A stretch of DNA of 64,000 nucleotides from assembly GCA_950295325.1 (NCBI GenBank), contig OX485804.1, positions 19,220,001-19,284,000 on the forward strand, given 5' to 3'. This DNA comes from Polytrichum commune. Taxonomy: Eukaryota; Streptophyta; Polytrichopsida; Polytrichales; Polytrichaceae. The notes beneath the pieces were generated by a model. It made no database searches. It saw only the letters and a program-made list of their open reading frames with translations, and was not told the origin of the DNA. How positions within the stretch are numbered: position 1 is the first letter of the stretch; every line of letters begins with the position of its first letter. The position numbers and the translations under genes were made by a program. Positions 12,908 to 23,879 of the stretch are shown here, piece after piece.

Positions 12908-13345
12908 GAATCTTCTGAGGCGGAGATGGAGGTAGGTTGTACGAACGAAATCGTAAGAAAATAACTTTAAAATCAAAATAAATTTGGAGATATATAATGT
13001 ATACTATATTGTGCACGCCAAGAATACGATTCCAACGGTATATAGCATGAACAAAATGATTTTGTTTTGCATGTTTTAGAGCCAAAAAATAATTAGAGCA
13101 TCTTAGATTCTTCTAAAATCTTCAAAAAATGAAGATTTTATGCAGAAAGTCTAACCATATTAATTTCAATAGACTTTGACGATTTATGTAAAATTGATAT
13201 CATCTCCAAAAAATTTGAAAAAATATTGGAGTAAATAGCAAGGCTATAATCTATGCACTTGATTTTTTGTGGAAATAAATTAGAATATTTGAAAAAGTTA
13301 TAACAACTCCGGAAAGCGACTCAAATCAAGGTGCATTTCTCTTCC

Positions 13346-13912
13346 AAATGGGTAGCCGTTAATGGCCACCATTTCTATGATGCCAACTTTTGTGTTCTAG
13401 TTTAGGCTGGCTGTCAACGGCCACCCTTTGTATGATGCTAACTTCTATGTTCTAGTTTAGGGCAGTCGTTAACGGCCACTCCTTCTTGGGTTTCAGACTT
13501 CATTTAATAATATAATTTCTTTGAAATAAAATCACATATATACATATATTTCTTATGTCCGTCCCATCTAAAAGTGTGGCCGTTAACGGCCACCCTTGGT
13601 TGCATCTCATATTTATTGGTATATGTGTTTTTCCTTTCATGTATACACTCATTTCCGTCATTTTTTGTCTTTTAACAAGGGTAGCCGTTAACGGCCACCC
13701 TTATTGAAATTTCAGATTCTTTTCTATATGTGTTTCCTTCTTCATGTATACATTCATTTCTTTATTTTTATTTTCTTCAACAAGGGTGGCTCTTAACGGC
13801 CACCCTTATTCAAATTTCATATTATTTTCTATATGTGTTTATTTCTTCATGTATACACTCATTTCCTTAATGTTTTATCCTCCAACAAGGATGGCCGTTA
13901 ACGGCCACCCCT
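13346..13912. repeat. Palindrome array, older element (GTGGCCGTTAACGGCCAC type)
   Basis: Seven copies lie at about 13,350, 13,404, 13,461, 13,576-13,593 (perfect), 13,679-13,700, 13,784-13,805 and 13,889-13,910. The last four are spaced 103-105 bases apart, each followed by a similar AT-rich spacer containing CATGTATACA, so this is a tandem array with a unit of about 104 bp. It lies between the transposase (minus) and the methyltransferase-type gene (plus), as in the younger element, but its unit length differs from the 210 bp there. Confidence 0.8.
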
Positions 13913-14083
13913 ATTGAAATTTCAAATTCTTTTGTATATGTGGTTTTTCCTTATGTATATTCTCGCTTTGATAAATGTTTTTGCATATTATTTTAGTTTG
14001 CATATGTGATTTCTTTCATATGTATGTATTTATTTTAATTTGTTTTTATCTTTCATATGGGTGATATTTTTTGTGCTTTAGAT

Positions 14084-15544
14084 ATGGAAGTTGTACGTCT
14101 TTCTGAAGATCAATTGGAGTTGCAATTGCATGCATTTTTCAAGTAAGAAACTATCAACACATCTTCCCGTTTTGAATGAATGAGGTATCAACCAAGGATG
14201 AGAATCCTGAGATGACTAAAAAGAAATTTTGGATGTTAGCAAATTCGGCAATGGATACATCTATGAAGATTAAGTGGCTTGAGAGGTGGAACAGTTCACC
14301 TGGTCTTCGTGAGGCTCTCAAGTTTCCGAAACCAGAATTTAATGATATAGATTTTCCTAAGTGTCTTCATAAAGCTACTTGCTGGGCTCATGTGACAATT
14401 TGTTGTCTATGTTTTTTATTTTATTTTAATAATTTTCAATCATTCAATTTTTCTAATCTTTATTTTGTATATGGCAGTTGGCTATTGAGACCGAGAACCT
14501 CTTTGATGATGTTGTGGCTGATATGCATGTGTCCATCAACTATCTTCCAAATGGTATAGATCCTTTGTCCATTATTTTTTATTATGTGGAGGCAATGCGC
14601 ATATCATTGTAGGATATTGCATTTTTTTCGTGAATTCGGTGTAGACTCGGGGGGTGCACTGTACTAAACATGTACGAGTATACGTGAGTGCACAAGAGGG
14701 GTATTGATTTGGACCTTGCCGTATTACGTATACATATGGTATACATGTTATAATTTATAGTTACGTACATATATGGAAGGCCTTTAAAAAGTATACAATA
14801 ATTGTACTTGTATGGTACTGTTACTATACTACATATCATAAGTTTTCATATTGGATGAAATTATGATTAACTAGGATTAACGATTTTCATTAGCAACCTT
14901 ATAGGGCAGGAATGCTATCTTGTGAGCGGTGAGCGGTGAGCAGTGAGCCGTGAGCAGAAAATTTGAATTTTTATTCTTCAAATTTTTGAATTTTTTTCAA
15001 ATGGCCCAATTTAAATAGTCATCATCTAGACATTAAAGTGGTTAATAAGGGTTTAGGGGGTTTAGAGTTTAGGGTTTTAGGGTTTTAGGGTTTTGGGTTT
15101 TGGGGTTTAGGGGTTTTGGGTTTTGGGTTTTGGGGTTTAGGGTTTAGAGTCCTACTTGGTGTAAGAATTAAGTCAAATATTCTGATTTTTTTTTTAAATT
15201 TCAAATTTTCTGCTCACCACTCGCCGCTCGCCGCTCACAAGATAGCGTCGCTGCCTTATAGGGTAGTATGAACCATGTACAAGGTGTCGAGGTAATATCG
15301 GGGAAAGAGGCAGTATTAGGGTTTTGAAATGATTCGTTCAGCTCAAAGTAACAAGGAGATTGGTTTATGTTGGTATCAAAAAGGGGCTAATAACAAGTGG
15401 ACATATGATCTTACTAATCATTTGAGGGTAGACTTAGAGACAATAATTGCATTGGCTATAATGACATATATTGGTGAATCAAATGTTTATGAGTTACATC
15501 CGGGAGATGAAAAAGTTTTCAACGACTTTGTTGATGATAGCTAG
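14084..15544 (+). pseudogene. 5' part of the ParB/methyltransferase-type gene, ParB segment deleted
   Basis: From the ATG at 14,084 the frame gives MEVVRLSEDQLELQLHAF, the same start as the minus-strand gene at 4,070. At about 14,185 the sequence jumps directly to DENPEMTKKKFWMLAN, skipping the counterpart of about 2,820-3,950, which includes the DGNHR exon. The next exon (14,478-14,595) encodes LAIETENLFDDVVADMH. A small TIR element (14,906-15,253) then interrupts the locus. The frame at 15,329-15,544 (KEIGLCWYQKGANNKWTYD) is probably a further exon, with no family recognised. The deletion and insertion make it a pseudogene, but its downstream exons remain readable. Confidence 0.5.
14906..15253. 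mobile_element. Non-autonomous MULE-family element (MITE), 348 bp, with telomere-like core
   Basis: The ends GCAGGAATGCTATCTTG and, in reverse, CAGCGACGCTATCTTG continue into GTGAGCGGTGAGC and GTGAGCGGCGAGC repeats, matching the termini at 1,775, 8,828 and 20,202. CCTTATAGG flanks both sides (14,897-14,905 and 15,254-15,262), a 9-bp target duplication. The centre (15,050-15,150) is a run of TTTAGGG/TTTTGGG variants resembling plant telomere repeat. It has no coding capacity. Confidence 0.8.
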
Positions 15545-15766
15545 GATATTTTGTTATACATATTATAGGGGTTGATTATTGTTCAAAAGTATATTTGTAT
15601 ACTTATGTTAATGACTATATATGAATGGATGTTTTTTTGTGTATACATATTGTCACTTGTATATTTATTGTTGCAATTGTATGTGTATTACTTCATTTCA
15701 CAAAAAATAACTTGTATATAGGGGGTTTTTAGAGTATGCAGTGAACGCACGTGATTCTAGGTTTTA

Positions 15767-17853
15767 ATGACAGGTGCACCCCCCGAGGGTGTAGATAAGG
15801 AAGTTCACAAAAACCATAACATTGACAAGCAATTTAATTTCAATCCGGCCTGCAAAGGGTGTTTTATAGGTACTTCAAATATGTCATATTTCTTGCTAAA
15901 GCCATTTCCAAATCTCCCACTTTTTTGGCTAATTAATTGGATATCGAAAGTGAAGAATGCATGTTCACAGAGGGGGTCATGAAATCTTGGGATCCTATGT
16001 ATTTTGAAAAATGTAGGTGGTATTTGGATTGTCCTCTTAAATCACCTCTCATTTTTTATATTGCCCTTCGAGATTCTATTCAACCCGCTCTCAATGATGC
16101 AACTAAAATTGCTCCCTCCATAATGGATGAGGATGTAGCCAAGATGCCATAAAAAAAAAGTCTAAGCCTAAATGACCAATCCTCTTAATTCATGATAGCG
16201 ATCACGATGCTCCAATTTAAAGCAGTCTCAACAACCTTCTAGTAACTGAACCGTCTTCTTCAAATCTAGAGGCAATGTTTCATACTTCAAAGCGGCAGAA
16301 AACAACCCATTTTCCTACCTTCGATATGCCTCCCAAGCTTAGAGGTATGATGGATATCTTGCCTCCTTTATCCACAAATCATACATCTTCGGATTTAATC
16401 TTGAATGATTCTTTTGTGAGGGTTATCGAAGATAAGAAGCAAACACGTACATTTCGTGCACCATATGCCGACATTGTGGCTTTATTTCGTACACCAAAGG
16501 TGAGTTCATTTTATTTTACAGTTTTTAATTTATTTCATGTTTTATAAAGTTTCATTCATATTTCATCAAGTTATTTTATTGTTTGTTTTCAATTGTTGTC
16601 TTCATTAATGAATTGTAATATTTATATTTTATCTTTGTAGGTTGGTGAAGATAGACAATTTTTTTTTAATGGCCAATTGCAAAAGAAACATGTTGTGGGC
16701 CTCATTATTGCAGATTACCCAGATGGTCTCGGGTTTTAGGTATCTCGGATTCACCATCTCAAATTTTCCCTTGGAATGCCAACATTCCAATTTTTTCAAC
16801 ATATTGATGGCATTTGCTCTTACCTATCTTCATGATAATGGAGCATTTCTTTTGTTTTAACCTGGCAGTTCTGCGGTGAAGAGAGAAGTGGTAGAATTCT
16901 TCAAGAACTATAAGTTCAAAATCAAGGATGAGTGGACTATCATTAATTGCTTGCACTTGGCAAATCCTATGAATCTGTCCAAAAATGTAAGTAGCAATCA
17001 TGGCATTTCATTTGGATTGGTTCAATTTTGAATTTGTTTTTATGTGGTATATATTTTTAATTTTTAATTTTATTTTGGCTTTCAGACTTTGAAGTTCAAG
17101 GCTTTGTTATTGGTTCGATTATTTTCATTTTCCATTGCGAGGCAACCTCAAGAACTTCTGATCACCATGAATCCTTGAATTCCAGAGGTCGATTTAGCCA
17201 CAGATGACGTTTTCTTCAACTCTATTACTACGGAAACTCAATTATGTAGACAAAGAGATGGCAAGCCATGGAGGGATGCAAAGGAGATGTTTGAAGTTTT
17301 AATGAAGTTATTTGTTCATGGTTTGAGTCATGTAGGCGGTATTGTGGCAGACATGACTGCTTCTACATGTATTGTATTTTACAGTATCCAATTATTAGTT
17401 CATATGTTTTTTAATTCATACTTCAATGTTCGTATTTTCCTAATTAATATTGTGCTTCATCCAGGTTCTCCTATTAGAGCGGCTCATTCATCCAATCGTC
17501 ATATTCTAGCATTAGAAAGTGATGCCGAACTCTTTGATGAGGTACTAAAGCCTCTTCAAACACGTACAACTGATATCTCATGCGATGGTATGGACTTTGA
17601 TAATGATACTCCAATAGAAGACGCCGCACTACTTAACTTATGTGAGTAAGTTTTTTCCTTGTTTTTTTTTCAACAACTTCAGTTACAAATTCTGGATTTT
17701 ATATTCTAATTTGTTGTTACATATTCTAATACATGATTTGTTGTTTGCAGTTGGATGAATCCATCGCCGATACAAACCTCGTCATTTTATCGGCACCGTG
17801 GATTATTGAAAAGCCCCTCCCTTAGTCCTCATAGCCTTATGAGCCCAAAATGA
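15767..17853 (+). pseudogene. DNA amino-methyltransferase domain (beta-class motif order), C-terminal half of the element gene
   Basis: Exons with good splice borders can be joined: a less certain leader 15,767-16,152, then 16,275-16,499 (donor GTGAGT), 16,641-16,986 (donor GTAAGT), 17,086-17,368, 17,465-17,645 (donor GTAAGT) and 17,751-17,853 with stop TGA. The second of the spliced exons holds HVVGLIIADYPDGLG, placed like the catalytic motif IV (DPPY) of N6/N4 methyltransferases, followed by FALTYLHDNGAFLLF and EVVEFFKNYKFKIKDEW. The later exons hold GGIVADMTAST followed by SPIRAAHSSNRHILALESD, placed like the AdoMet-binding motif I (FxGxG then AA..R..I.iE.D). Motif IV before motif I near the C-terminus is the beta-class order of PF01555-type enzymes, also seen in bacterial ParB-methylase fusions. 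Stops (GF*, LLF*, MNP*) and a frame change at about 16,740 show it is inactive here. The tail is Ser/Pro-rich. Confidence 0.55.
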
Positions 17854-17869
17854 GTGCTCATATTTGTTT

Positions 17870-19370
17870 TATGTTTAGAATTTGTTTAGAATTGCATTTG
17901 GAGTGTTATTGAAACAATCAAAAGTATAAAAAGAATGAGGATTGGTGTGGTTTATGTTTTAGGCTTTAAGCCTATTTTGTGTGGTTAAGTAGAAGCTTAG
18001 CAACAATAAGGAGTGTTTTGGTTGAGTGGGTAGTGTTTGAGGAAGCAAGGGTAAGGTCCTTTGATTTAAATGTTTGTGTTAGAACATACTCTTGTTGGTT
18101 TAAAGGGTGAAGGTTAGTGGATAGGATAAGGTCCTACTAAGTAGGGGAATGTGAAGGGGCTTGTGGCCTTGGGTGCCCTCTCCTCCTCCTTCTCTTCTCT
18201 CTCTCTCCTTCTCCTCTCTTCTTTAGGATTTTGAGCTCTTAGAGTTAGAAAACATGTGTGAATTAGGAAGATGTTATTAGGGGATTTAGTGTGATTAGGT
18301 AGGAGTATTAGTAAGAGGGTCTTGTGGAAATTAGTGAGGCAAGTAGGGGATTAATGTGGCTAATTAGGATTCGAATATTTGGCTAGTATAACGAGGCAGC
18401 TGCAAGCAGCTGGACAACCAAGGTAGCTGATATCCGAGGCAGCCAAGCAGCTGGACAGTTTAAGATAGTTGATATCCGAGGCTGCAAGCAGCTGGACAGT
18501 TTAAGGGAGCTGATACCCTAGGCTGCAAGCAGCTGGACAACCAAGGTAGCTGATATCCGAGGCAGCCAAGCAGCTGGACAGTTTAAGGTAGCTGATATCC
18601 GAGGCTGCAAGCAGCTGGACAACCAAGGTAGCTGATATCCGAGGCAGCCAAGCAGCTGGACAGTTTAAGGTAGCTGATATCCGAGGCTGCAAGCAACTGG
18701 ACAATTTAAGGGAGCTGATACCCTAGGCAGCTGCAAGCAGCTGGACAGTTAAGGTAGCTGATATCCGAGGCTGCAAGCAGCTGGACAACCAAAGTAGCTG
18801 ATATCCGAGGCTGCAAGCAGCTGGACAATTTAGGGTAGTTGATATCCGAGGCAGCCAAGCAGCTGGACAGTTTAAGGGAGCTGATACCCTAGGCAGCTGC
18901 AAGCAGCTGGACAGTTAAGGTAGTTGATATCCGAGGCAGCCAAACAGCTGGACAATCCAAGGTAGCTGATATCTGAGGCAGCTGCAAGCAACTGTACATG
19001 GGGAGGCCGTGGTGCCACATTAAACTTGGCAATAGATAGTTAATTAGGTTTACACTTAACATTAGTTAAGTATTTAGTTCGTTGGCAAGCTAGTAGACAA
19101 GAAGTATTGTATGGTAGAATTCGCAGTTGAATTTAGGTGCGAATTATATTAAGGAGTAATAGGGGGTGTTATGATTGTGATAATAGAGAAGAGCTTTTGT
19201 CAACGCTTATAATATTATCATGGAATGGACTGGTGTGCAATGATTGATGGGAATTGTAATGAAGTCTCACGAATTTGGTAAAAATGGAGTATGGAAACAT
19301 GAATGTGATACCCATTCCCTCACCCGGACTAGGACGCTTAAAGGTGGGTGGTTTGGCCTCACAAACCTCC
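17870..19370. repeat. Repeat-rich filler, possibly a solo-LTR-like insertion
   Basis: There is no gene here. The segment ends with CTCACCCGGACTAGGACGC at about 19,312, closely resembling CTCACCCGGACACAGACGC at about 23,718 at the end of another segment (22,280-23,760). Both begin with a CAAAA(G/C)(T)ATAAAAA-like stretch and include a pyrimidine-rich CTCTCTCTC tract (18,180-18,230 and 22,610-22,630). This suggests two diverged copies of one roughly 1.5-kb element; an LTR is a guess. Confidence 0.3.
18394..18995. repeat. Minisatellite, 40-43 bp units
   Basis: About 14 units of the form GGCTGCAAGCAGCTGGACAA... GGTAGCTGATATCCGA alternate two unit types: GGCTGCAAGCAGCTGG with ACAACCAAGG, and GGCAGCCAAGCAGCTGG with ACAGTTTAAGG. 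CAGCTG and GATATC are palindromes within each unit. Some units have GGGAGCTGATACCCTA instead, which suggests higher-order structure. Confidence 0.85.
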
Positions 19371-19529
19371 CTGTGTATGTTGAGGCTTGAGCTGAAGCTT
19401 ATGCTAATGTTTCATTTATTTCATCTTCAATTTCACCTTCACCTCGTAGATATTACGATATTAGAGTATGTGCTTATTTTAAACTCAGTGCATCTGAGTC
19501 TGACGATATTTAAGTTTGTATTCATGATT

Positions 19530-20202
19530 TGATTTTTGATTTTTGATATTTGATTTCCAAGAATTTCAACAATTTAAACCTACTGCCCGATTTATATCTA
19601 CAATCCACTTTTGTTGTTATTTATGTTTTGGACTTCGTAAATGTCACCCTCATGATGGTGTTATGATGTATTCAAATTTTACATTCATGTGTATTATAGT
19701 GAGAAATTCTAACATGCTACACTTGTTTTCAACATGAATTTGCTTACATATTGTCTCCAATTATATTATTATTATCTCAACAGTTGAATGTATATTAGTT
19801 CATTTTTAGTACAAAATTGTTATAGCAACATTCTCATTTGTTGTTCATTTGGACTATAGACCTTTACATGTAATTCTATAGTCATAGGTCCCCAACCGAT
19901 TTACAAACCATAACCGGGAAAAAATTGAAGGCTCACAGGTTCACGCTCGCATGCTCACATACTAGCAACCCCAAGTCGTGTACATATTGGTCTTTTTCAT
20001 TGCTCACTACTTGAAATCTAGCATTCGTATTGTTTGTCCTCCCCAATCTTCTTATTATTGAACCCTAAAAAATAATTTCTTTAGGCCACGGTTATAGGAT
20101 ACTAGGGGTCTTATTACCAAATATTTTGTTTTCTTCCCCGCTCACAAATTACCGCTCATCACTCATCGCTCACTGCTCACCTCTCACGAGATAACACTCC
20201 CC
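19530..20202 (-). repeat. Terminal segment of the older element, inverted copy of 1,775-2,440
   Basis: The reverse complement starts GGGGAGTGTTATCTCGTGAG and follows 1,775-2,440 over its full length with few differences. It marks the right end of the older element. The sequence after it (AAAAATAGA) has no visible partner duplication. Confidence 0.7.
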
Positions 20203-20214
20203 AAAAATAGACTA

Positions 20215-20320
20215 CCTACCACTCACCTAGGTGGCACAGCCAAGGGTGGCACCCAAGGGGTTCGAACCTTACACCTAGTGACACCCACACATGTGCCTTA
20301 ACCACTAAGTCATCACATCA
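20215..20320 (-). repeat. tRNA-derived SINE head
   Basis: On the minus strand, TGACTTAGTGGTTAAGGC (20,295-20,312) matches a pol III A-box, and GGTTCGAACC (20,259-20,268) matches a B-box at tRNA-like spacing. The rest does not fold as a tRNA and there is no CCA end, so a tRNA-derived SINE fragment fits better than a tRNA gene. It lies directly outside the terminal repeat at 20,202. Confidence 0.5.
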
Positions 20321-20329
20321 TACATGACA

Positions 20330-21070
20330 TATGTGGAGTGCTTCAAACCTTTCTAGACTAAGGCCACTATTTTCTCTCTACTACCTAATTGATGTATATA
20401 TTTACAGTAAATAAATAAATAAATATTATAAATATTAATATATAATATTATACATATTAATATATAATATTATACTATTATATATATACATATTAATATA
20501 TACATATATATAATATTAAATATGAACTAATATAATATTTATAATATTTACACACCTTTGAATTCGTAATTATTTCCACACCTATACACTTACAAGTCTA
20601 TAAATTGAATCCATAAATTGCAAACGATTCAAAAGATTATAGAATATTCCAAAATATTCCACATTTACTAAAAATTTGTTGATTTGGTCATTGTACTATT
20701 CATATCAACAAAAAAGTAGGCAGCAAACTGTTGATTTTTACAAAAATTCAAAAATCAGTGAAATTGGTCATTGCAGTGCCCAGATTACCATAAATCTTTT
20801 GATTTTTTGTTGATTTGGTCATGATTTTCTAGTAGTGGTATATTGTTTGTTTTTTTCCCTCCTATATTTCTCTTGCCACCAATGATGCGTTGTTTTGTAT
20901 TTGCACAATTTTTTTCGTTTTGCTTCAAATGGACATAGCATAACATAGCCATCCCTTCTTTTTCTTGCTCATCTCCGAAGGGATCGGAGCATAGCGTTGC
21001 GGCTCCCCATCGCTCCTCTCCCATAAGCGTGGGAGACAACGTGGTTGCCCCCCACCCCTTGATTTTACCC
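20330..21070. other. AT-rich non-coding stretch
   Basis: It holds imperfect AATATTAATATATAATATTA repeats at 20,405-20,540. A long minus-strand frame across 20,785-21,345 is antisense to the phosphatase-like pseudogene and is not considered real. Nothing else is supported. Confidence 0.4.
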
Positions 21071-21079
21071 ACCCCACCT

Positions 21080-21800
21080 TTGTCGCCTAAAACTTGGTTC
21101 CTGGTGTCAAATCTCAACATGAACTTTGTCCCCAATCCGTGCATTGTCCTAAGGTCCCCATGGTGCCTTTCTGCAAGCCCAAAAACACGAACTACAATGG
21201 CCCCCCTACGTACATAAAAAAAAGCTTGTGTACCTCCGGCTGTGGCTTTAGCGTTTCCTACAGATCGTCCAATCGAGATAGTGGTGATCGTGTGGAGCTT
21301 CATGAAATCCGAGAAAACCCAAGCAGTCGGGGAGTTCATCTTCAAGGGCCTTAAACCCCTTGCTTGTTCCTAAGACATGAGTCTTGTAAAAGTTTATAAA
21401 CCCCCGACAACAAGGTCATCAGGAAGCCCAACAACCTTGTCGTGAATCAATATCTTAAGGTCTTGAAGCCGATTATCTAGGACCGGCATCCCTCTATGGT
21501 CGGATGTCCCTACAACGTTCATCCCACCCTTGACAACATGTTGATGATGGACGACAACGCTTCCAAAAACATTTTGAACCCAACATCCAACTTCATAGTT
21601 TGCCCTACATGAACAGTCGGGAAGGTCCAAAACTACTTATTGTTAGACCTCATTGAATACCTTCAAACGATCGTGGGAAATAGACTACCCGTGCCCCAGT
21701 TCCTAAGTTGTAATCCAATAGGTAAGAGATACATGATACTGAGGGATTATTTGTACAGAGAGTTGTATGCTCACGCAAAATATAAGAAGCTAATTTGAGA
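21080..21800 (+). pseudogene. FCP1/HAD-type phosphatase-like pseudogene (paralogue of 39,629-40,402)
   Basis: Pieces in shifting frames align in order with the gene at 39.6 kb: FLVSNLNMNF for FLVLDLNGVL, VHCPKVPMVPF for QHIPKVPTRSF, VVIVWSFMKSEKTQAV for VVVWSSMIMENTEAI, NMLMMDDNASKNILNPTSN for NTLLVDDSPTKSVLNPPGT, and LYAHAKYKKLI followed by TGA for VRLAKINKLI followed by TGA. Many substitutions, frame changes and stops show long decay. The motif I aspartate is lost. Orientation is the same as the intact copy. Confidence 0.7.
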
Positions 21801-21949
21801 CACATGATGTGCCCTTTGTATAAATATGCTTCAATGTATATCGATTTTCACATGCTTCGTCTCCCTTTCCTTGGGTTATGTTTGTTTTTATTTTGGCATC
21901 GTGTTTAGAGCCCTTGCTTGAGGTCATAAGTGACTCAAACTTGAGAGGC

Positions 21950-22085
21950 TTCTTCTATGAGACCGTTTATGATGCCACATCCACCACTGACTACTCCAAG
22001 GAACCTCTTGATGCCGACGTCGTCGACAGCCCCCGACCCAAGCAAAGATGCCAACAATCTCCGTCTCTGTCACCACTTAAGGGCA
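21950..22085 (+). pseudogene. Remnant of the second small gene, first part (paralogue of 40,506-40,946)
   Basis: VYDATSTTDYSKEPLDADVV and SPRPKQRCQQSPSLSPLK parallel VDAASAVDYSRDVGIEDGVV and SPPPKLHLRTRAPSPSPL of the gene at 40.5 kb. It follows the phosphatase-like pseudogene at the same relative position, so the gene pair was duplicated as a unit. Confidence 0.6.
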
Positions 22086-22279
22086 CATAGCACAACTGCA
22101 TCTAGGCGTCCCACTCTTGGCCCGGTGATAGTATTCCACCTCAATGGCGGCTGCGGATGGACGCTCGACATGGAAATTGTGAACCCCTCCTTATTCCTTT
22201 GCAGAACGCTTTGCCCTTCCACGCCAACTTGGACGCAAACGCCCATCTGTGAGCCCAAAAGCATGTGCCCACATGTGTT

Positions 22280-23760
22280 TTAAGCTTGGAAATGATTAAG
22301 GTTTGAGTTTGGATTTATTATTACTTTATCAAAACATAAAAATAGTGAGTATCTCTAGTGTAATTGGAATTAGAGGCGAGGTTAGAGGATTAACATTGTG
22401 GCGTTTGAATGGGGGGGGGGGGAATTGAATTAGAGGTTAGGCAATAGTTTTGATTTAGGCTTGGTAGCCTTAAGGGAGATAGTTGGGTTTGATTGAGGTT
22501 AATTGGGCGCCACGAGTGTTCGTTTAAGGGTAAGGGGGGGGGGGGTTGTCACCCTAGTAAAATCCGGACCAGGGGACCGGTTGGCAGTTGGGAGGCCCTT
22601 GGCCGTCTCACCCTCTCTCTCTCAACTTCTCTCGTCTCGGGGAGGGTTTGGTTGGAAACAGGGGACGAGGAGCGGGGCCATCAGGGGGGCTAAGCCTGTG
22701 GGAATTGATGAGTGAGGATCTGGGTGGTGCTTCCCATTGGCACCTCAGGGAGAAGGCGAGGACATGGAATGAGCATGAAGGCGGCTGGCTAGTTGGAGGC
22801 AACCTCAATGCGAGGCAGGCAGAGAGGTTGAAGGGGAGGAAAAAGGAAGGGCAGCAGCCTCGGTGGCGGGAGCAGGAAGCTCGGAAGAATGCTGGGAATC
22901 GGAACAGAGGGGATGATTGAGCGTTCGCCCAGCCACAGGGTATCTGAATCCACCAGGGCGGATGAATGAGGCAGCGCAGCGAGAGTTGCCTGACCCAACA
23001 TCAAAATGTTGTGTTATTAAGGAGCTGGAAGGCGAGTAATGAGGACGTAATCGGAATTGGGAGATGATGTGCAGGAGAACGACTGGGAGCGAGGTGGAAT
23101 CAGTGGGTGAGAGGAGGAGAATGCGATTAGGTAGCTGGGCTGCAAGTGAAGAGACAACGATGCATGTCTGAGGGGACTGTGGGCAGGGACGGCCAAATCC
23201 CAGCTGGGTTCGGAATCGGTGCAGCTCGAGGCCTCTGGTCATGGCAATCCAGGGGCTGGGACTGTAACGGCTAAGTGTAAGGCGTGGCCCCAGTGGAAAA
23301 ACCGACGGGAGGGCAACCTGTATCCGAGGACCAGCGCAAGGGTGCAAATAGGACTTAGAGTTTAGGACCAGGGGACTAGAGAATTATGGCATCAATAGGA
23401 ATTAAGTGGTAGTTGGATCAGTTAGCCAATGAGGTGACATTAGGACGGTTCAAGGAGAGTTTGGTTGCAATTTTTGGCTTAACATTGGGTAGTTCATATT
23501 ATAGGCTTTAAGGTGTGGATTTGGTGTTGGGAGTTGAAAGGTCGTAGTATCTAGTATTATTCACAAGGGAGAAGAGCATTTCTTAATACTTGTATGTGGA
23601 CTTTGGTGAAAGTAAAGATGTGTGTTTGACATTCATGTGGGGGGGGGGGGGGAAGAAAGAACGGGAAGCCGGATTCCAATGCTACGAACTTCCATTAAAT
23701 ACATGTGGGCTCTGAATTCTCACCCGGACACAGACGCATAAGGGTGGGGGTTTTGGGTTG
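22280..23760. repeat. About 1.5-kb insertion splitting the duplicated gene pair
   Basis: It separates the two halves of the second pseudogene (22,085 and 23,880). It is GC-richer than its surroundings, has G runs of 9-14 bases at about 22,412, 22,537 and 23,639, and no credible protein. Its end (CTCACCCGGACACAGACGC, about 23,718) matches the end of 17,870-19,370. A non-coding retroelement piece such as a solo LTR is possible. Confidence 0.35.
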
Positions 23761-23879
23761 ACACCATCGTGCCAAGGTGACCCCCCACAAACCAACCCCC
23801 CACCCATAGCTAAACCATACATTACAATCCTTCTACCCTAAAAGGAGTGTGTAACATGTTTGGGTTTTTCTCCTCAAAC

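Larger units (their letters stand above)
8838..20202. mobile_element. Older related MULE-like element, truncated on its left by the younger insertion
   Basis: From 8,838 to about 14,595 this is the inverted counterpart of 8,510 down to 2,440. The corresponding coordinates sum to about 17,300-17,340 in the transposase region and about 19,040 beyond it, the difference being a 1.77-kb segment present only here. It then continues with methyltransferase exons, a repeat-rich filler and a terminal inverted repeat ending CACTCCCC at 20,202. The left end was split by the younger element and its own left TIR is not visible. No target duplication could be matched at 20,203. It contains one small non-autonomous relative (14,906-15,253). 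Confidence 0.6.

Noticed and set aside
1775-20202. One giant transposon with 6-kb inverted arms
   Set aside because: The 9-bp duplications at 1,766 and 8,829 and the internal TIR end at 8,828 show two elements, one nested in the other.
20785-21345. 186-codon minus-strand ORF
   Set aside because: It is antisense to the FCP1-like pseudogene, whose order of motifs on the plus strand is clear.
22805-23347. 180-codon minus-strand ORF in GC-rich DNA
   Set aside because: No motif, biased low-complexity composition, and it lies inside the non-coding insertion. GC-rich DNA keeps frames open by chance.
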